The translations under genes were made by a program, and so were the position numbers. This document shows positions 63,096 to 64,000 of a DNA stretch of 64,000 nt, in pieces. The notes beneath the pieces were generated by a model. It was not told where the DNA came from, did no database searches, and saw only the letters and a list, made by a program, of their open reading frames with translations. Source of the DNA: Protonemura montana (taxonomy: Eukaryota > Arthropoda > Insecta > Plecoptera > Nemouridae); contig OX387606.1 in NCBI GenBank assembly GCA_947568835.1, forward strand, positions 16,988,001 through 17,052,000. Direction: 5' to 3'. The first letter of the stretch is position 1, and every line of letters starts with the position of its first letter.

Positions 63096-64000
63096 TTATT
63101 ACTTCAGCTCTGAGTTTTATGGACCTTCACCGTCCCTAAATTAACACAAACTCATCCAATGCCAGCCCGATCGCGAAGACGCAGAGAGAAATTTGATAAG
63201 CACCATAAAATATTTCATTTAACATTTTCCGATATCTGTATTCAACGGTATGAGCGGGATTTTCGACAAGGTTATTGGGTTTTAATGTTGATCAGATCAT
63301 GGTTTATGGCAAGGGAAACTGCTGGAGGGTGCAACATTTAAATGTATTTGCTTCGGATTACCCCACGATTCGGCTCTGATTGCATCGCCCGCTATGATCC
63401 TGATTTCCTTCGTCCCCGCTACCCCCCACCCCTCAACGCCGTCCTTCCACCTCAAACGCTCCACGAGGGCTCGACTCCGAGCATGTCTCCACTCGAAGAA
63501 CGTACGCTTAGTTTTTTTTCCTATCAATTTAAATTCATGTCCATTTTCCCCCCTAAACGATGCCTTCTCTCATTTATCTCCCATCTCGCAATCCACCCCA
63601 AAAGGATTTGTAAATATATGTTAACCTTGTTATTTTCCTTCTTTTTCTTTAATCTCCCAATTTTCATTATGAAATTTTCGTAGTAATGCTTGTGTCCTTT
63701 ATGTCTGTTATTTCATTTTCTTCCTCGTTTTGACTAACTTTGCGTTCATCATTCTCGTATTTTTCTTTTTTCTCATCGTTGTTTCTATCTTTCATTCCAT
63801 TCCCTTCCTTATTAACCTCATTTTCAAGGACATTTTTTCCTATTGCCTTAATCATCGTTCCTTATCATTTAAATTAATTTATCCAATAGTTTATTTTTTT
63901 TCCTCGAATATTTATTCTCTTTCTCCTTAGCTCTTTTTTTTTCGTTAATTCTCTAATATATTATGTAATATAAGTATATAATATAATTATAAGTAATAAC
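63096..64000. other. Pyrimidine-rich low-complexity DNA
   Basis: From about 63380 the plus strand is strongly C/T-rich (runs of TTTTCTTTT, CCCCACCCC). Open frames here are products of composition. No gene seen. Confidence 0.5.

Noticed and set aside
63342-63683. 113-codon plus-strand ORF
   Set aside because: Explained by C/T-rich low-complexity sequence.

Overview
The window is animal nuclear DNA, AT-rich, with short multi-exon genes and many transposon remnants. Two odorant receptors (7tm_6 family) and divergent ionotropic receptors point to a winged insect. Nothing fixes the order; a mayfly or another non-holometabolous lineage is possible but unproven. No single long ORF covers any gene. 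I built the gene models by hand from GT..AG splice sites, checking that exon phases added up.

From left to right the window holds: the 5' end of an SLC7 (LAT-type) amino-acid transporter (minus, runs off the left edge); sorting nexin 16 (minus); a complete ClC-3/4/5-type endosomal Cl-/H+ exchanger of about 11 kb with two in-frame microexons (minus); a c-type lysozyme with a long charged C-terminal tail (plus), divergently arranged with the ClC gene; an SLC36 proton-coupled amino-acid transporter (minus); a tandem array of three divergent ionotropic receptors (plus) with a fourth gene relic and two dead non-LTR retrotransposon pieces; two tandem odorant receptors (minus); and SPAG6, the axonemal central-apparatus armadillo protein (plus, last exon not seen).

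The 29-54 kb stretch is a chemosensory cluster of two unrelated receptor families. The IR copies keep almost identical exon lengths (321, 92, 180, 218 and 263 nt). The two ORs share one exon at 150 of 153 identical bases while the rest differ far more, which looks like gene conversion. The SLC7, SLC36 and ClC-3-type genes are housekeeping transporters; SNX16 and ClC-3-type proteins both act on endosomes, but I see no sign that the neighbours are co-regulated.

Mobile DNA is prominent: a hAT-type element with a perfect 8-bp target duplication and an older relative, 5S rRNA-derived SINEs, a tRNA-like foldback element, a hairpin SINE with a 13-bp target duplication, a foldback MITE family, and a non-autonomous element whose 189-bp core is tandemly amplified about 11-fold in one insertion but single in a second, inverted insertion. 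These two insertions flank SPAG6.
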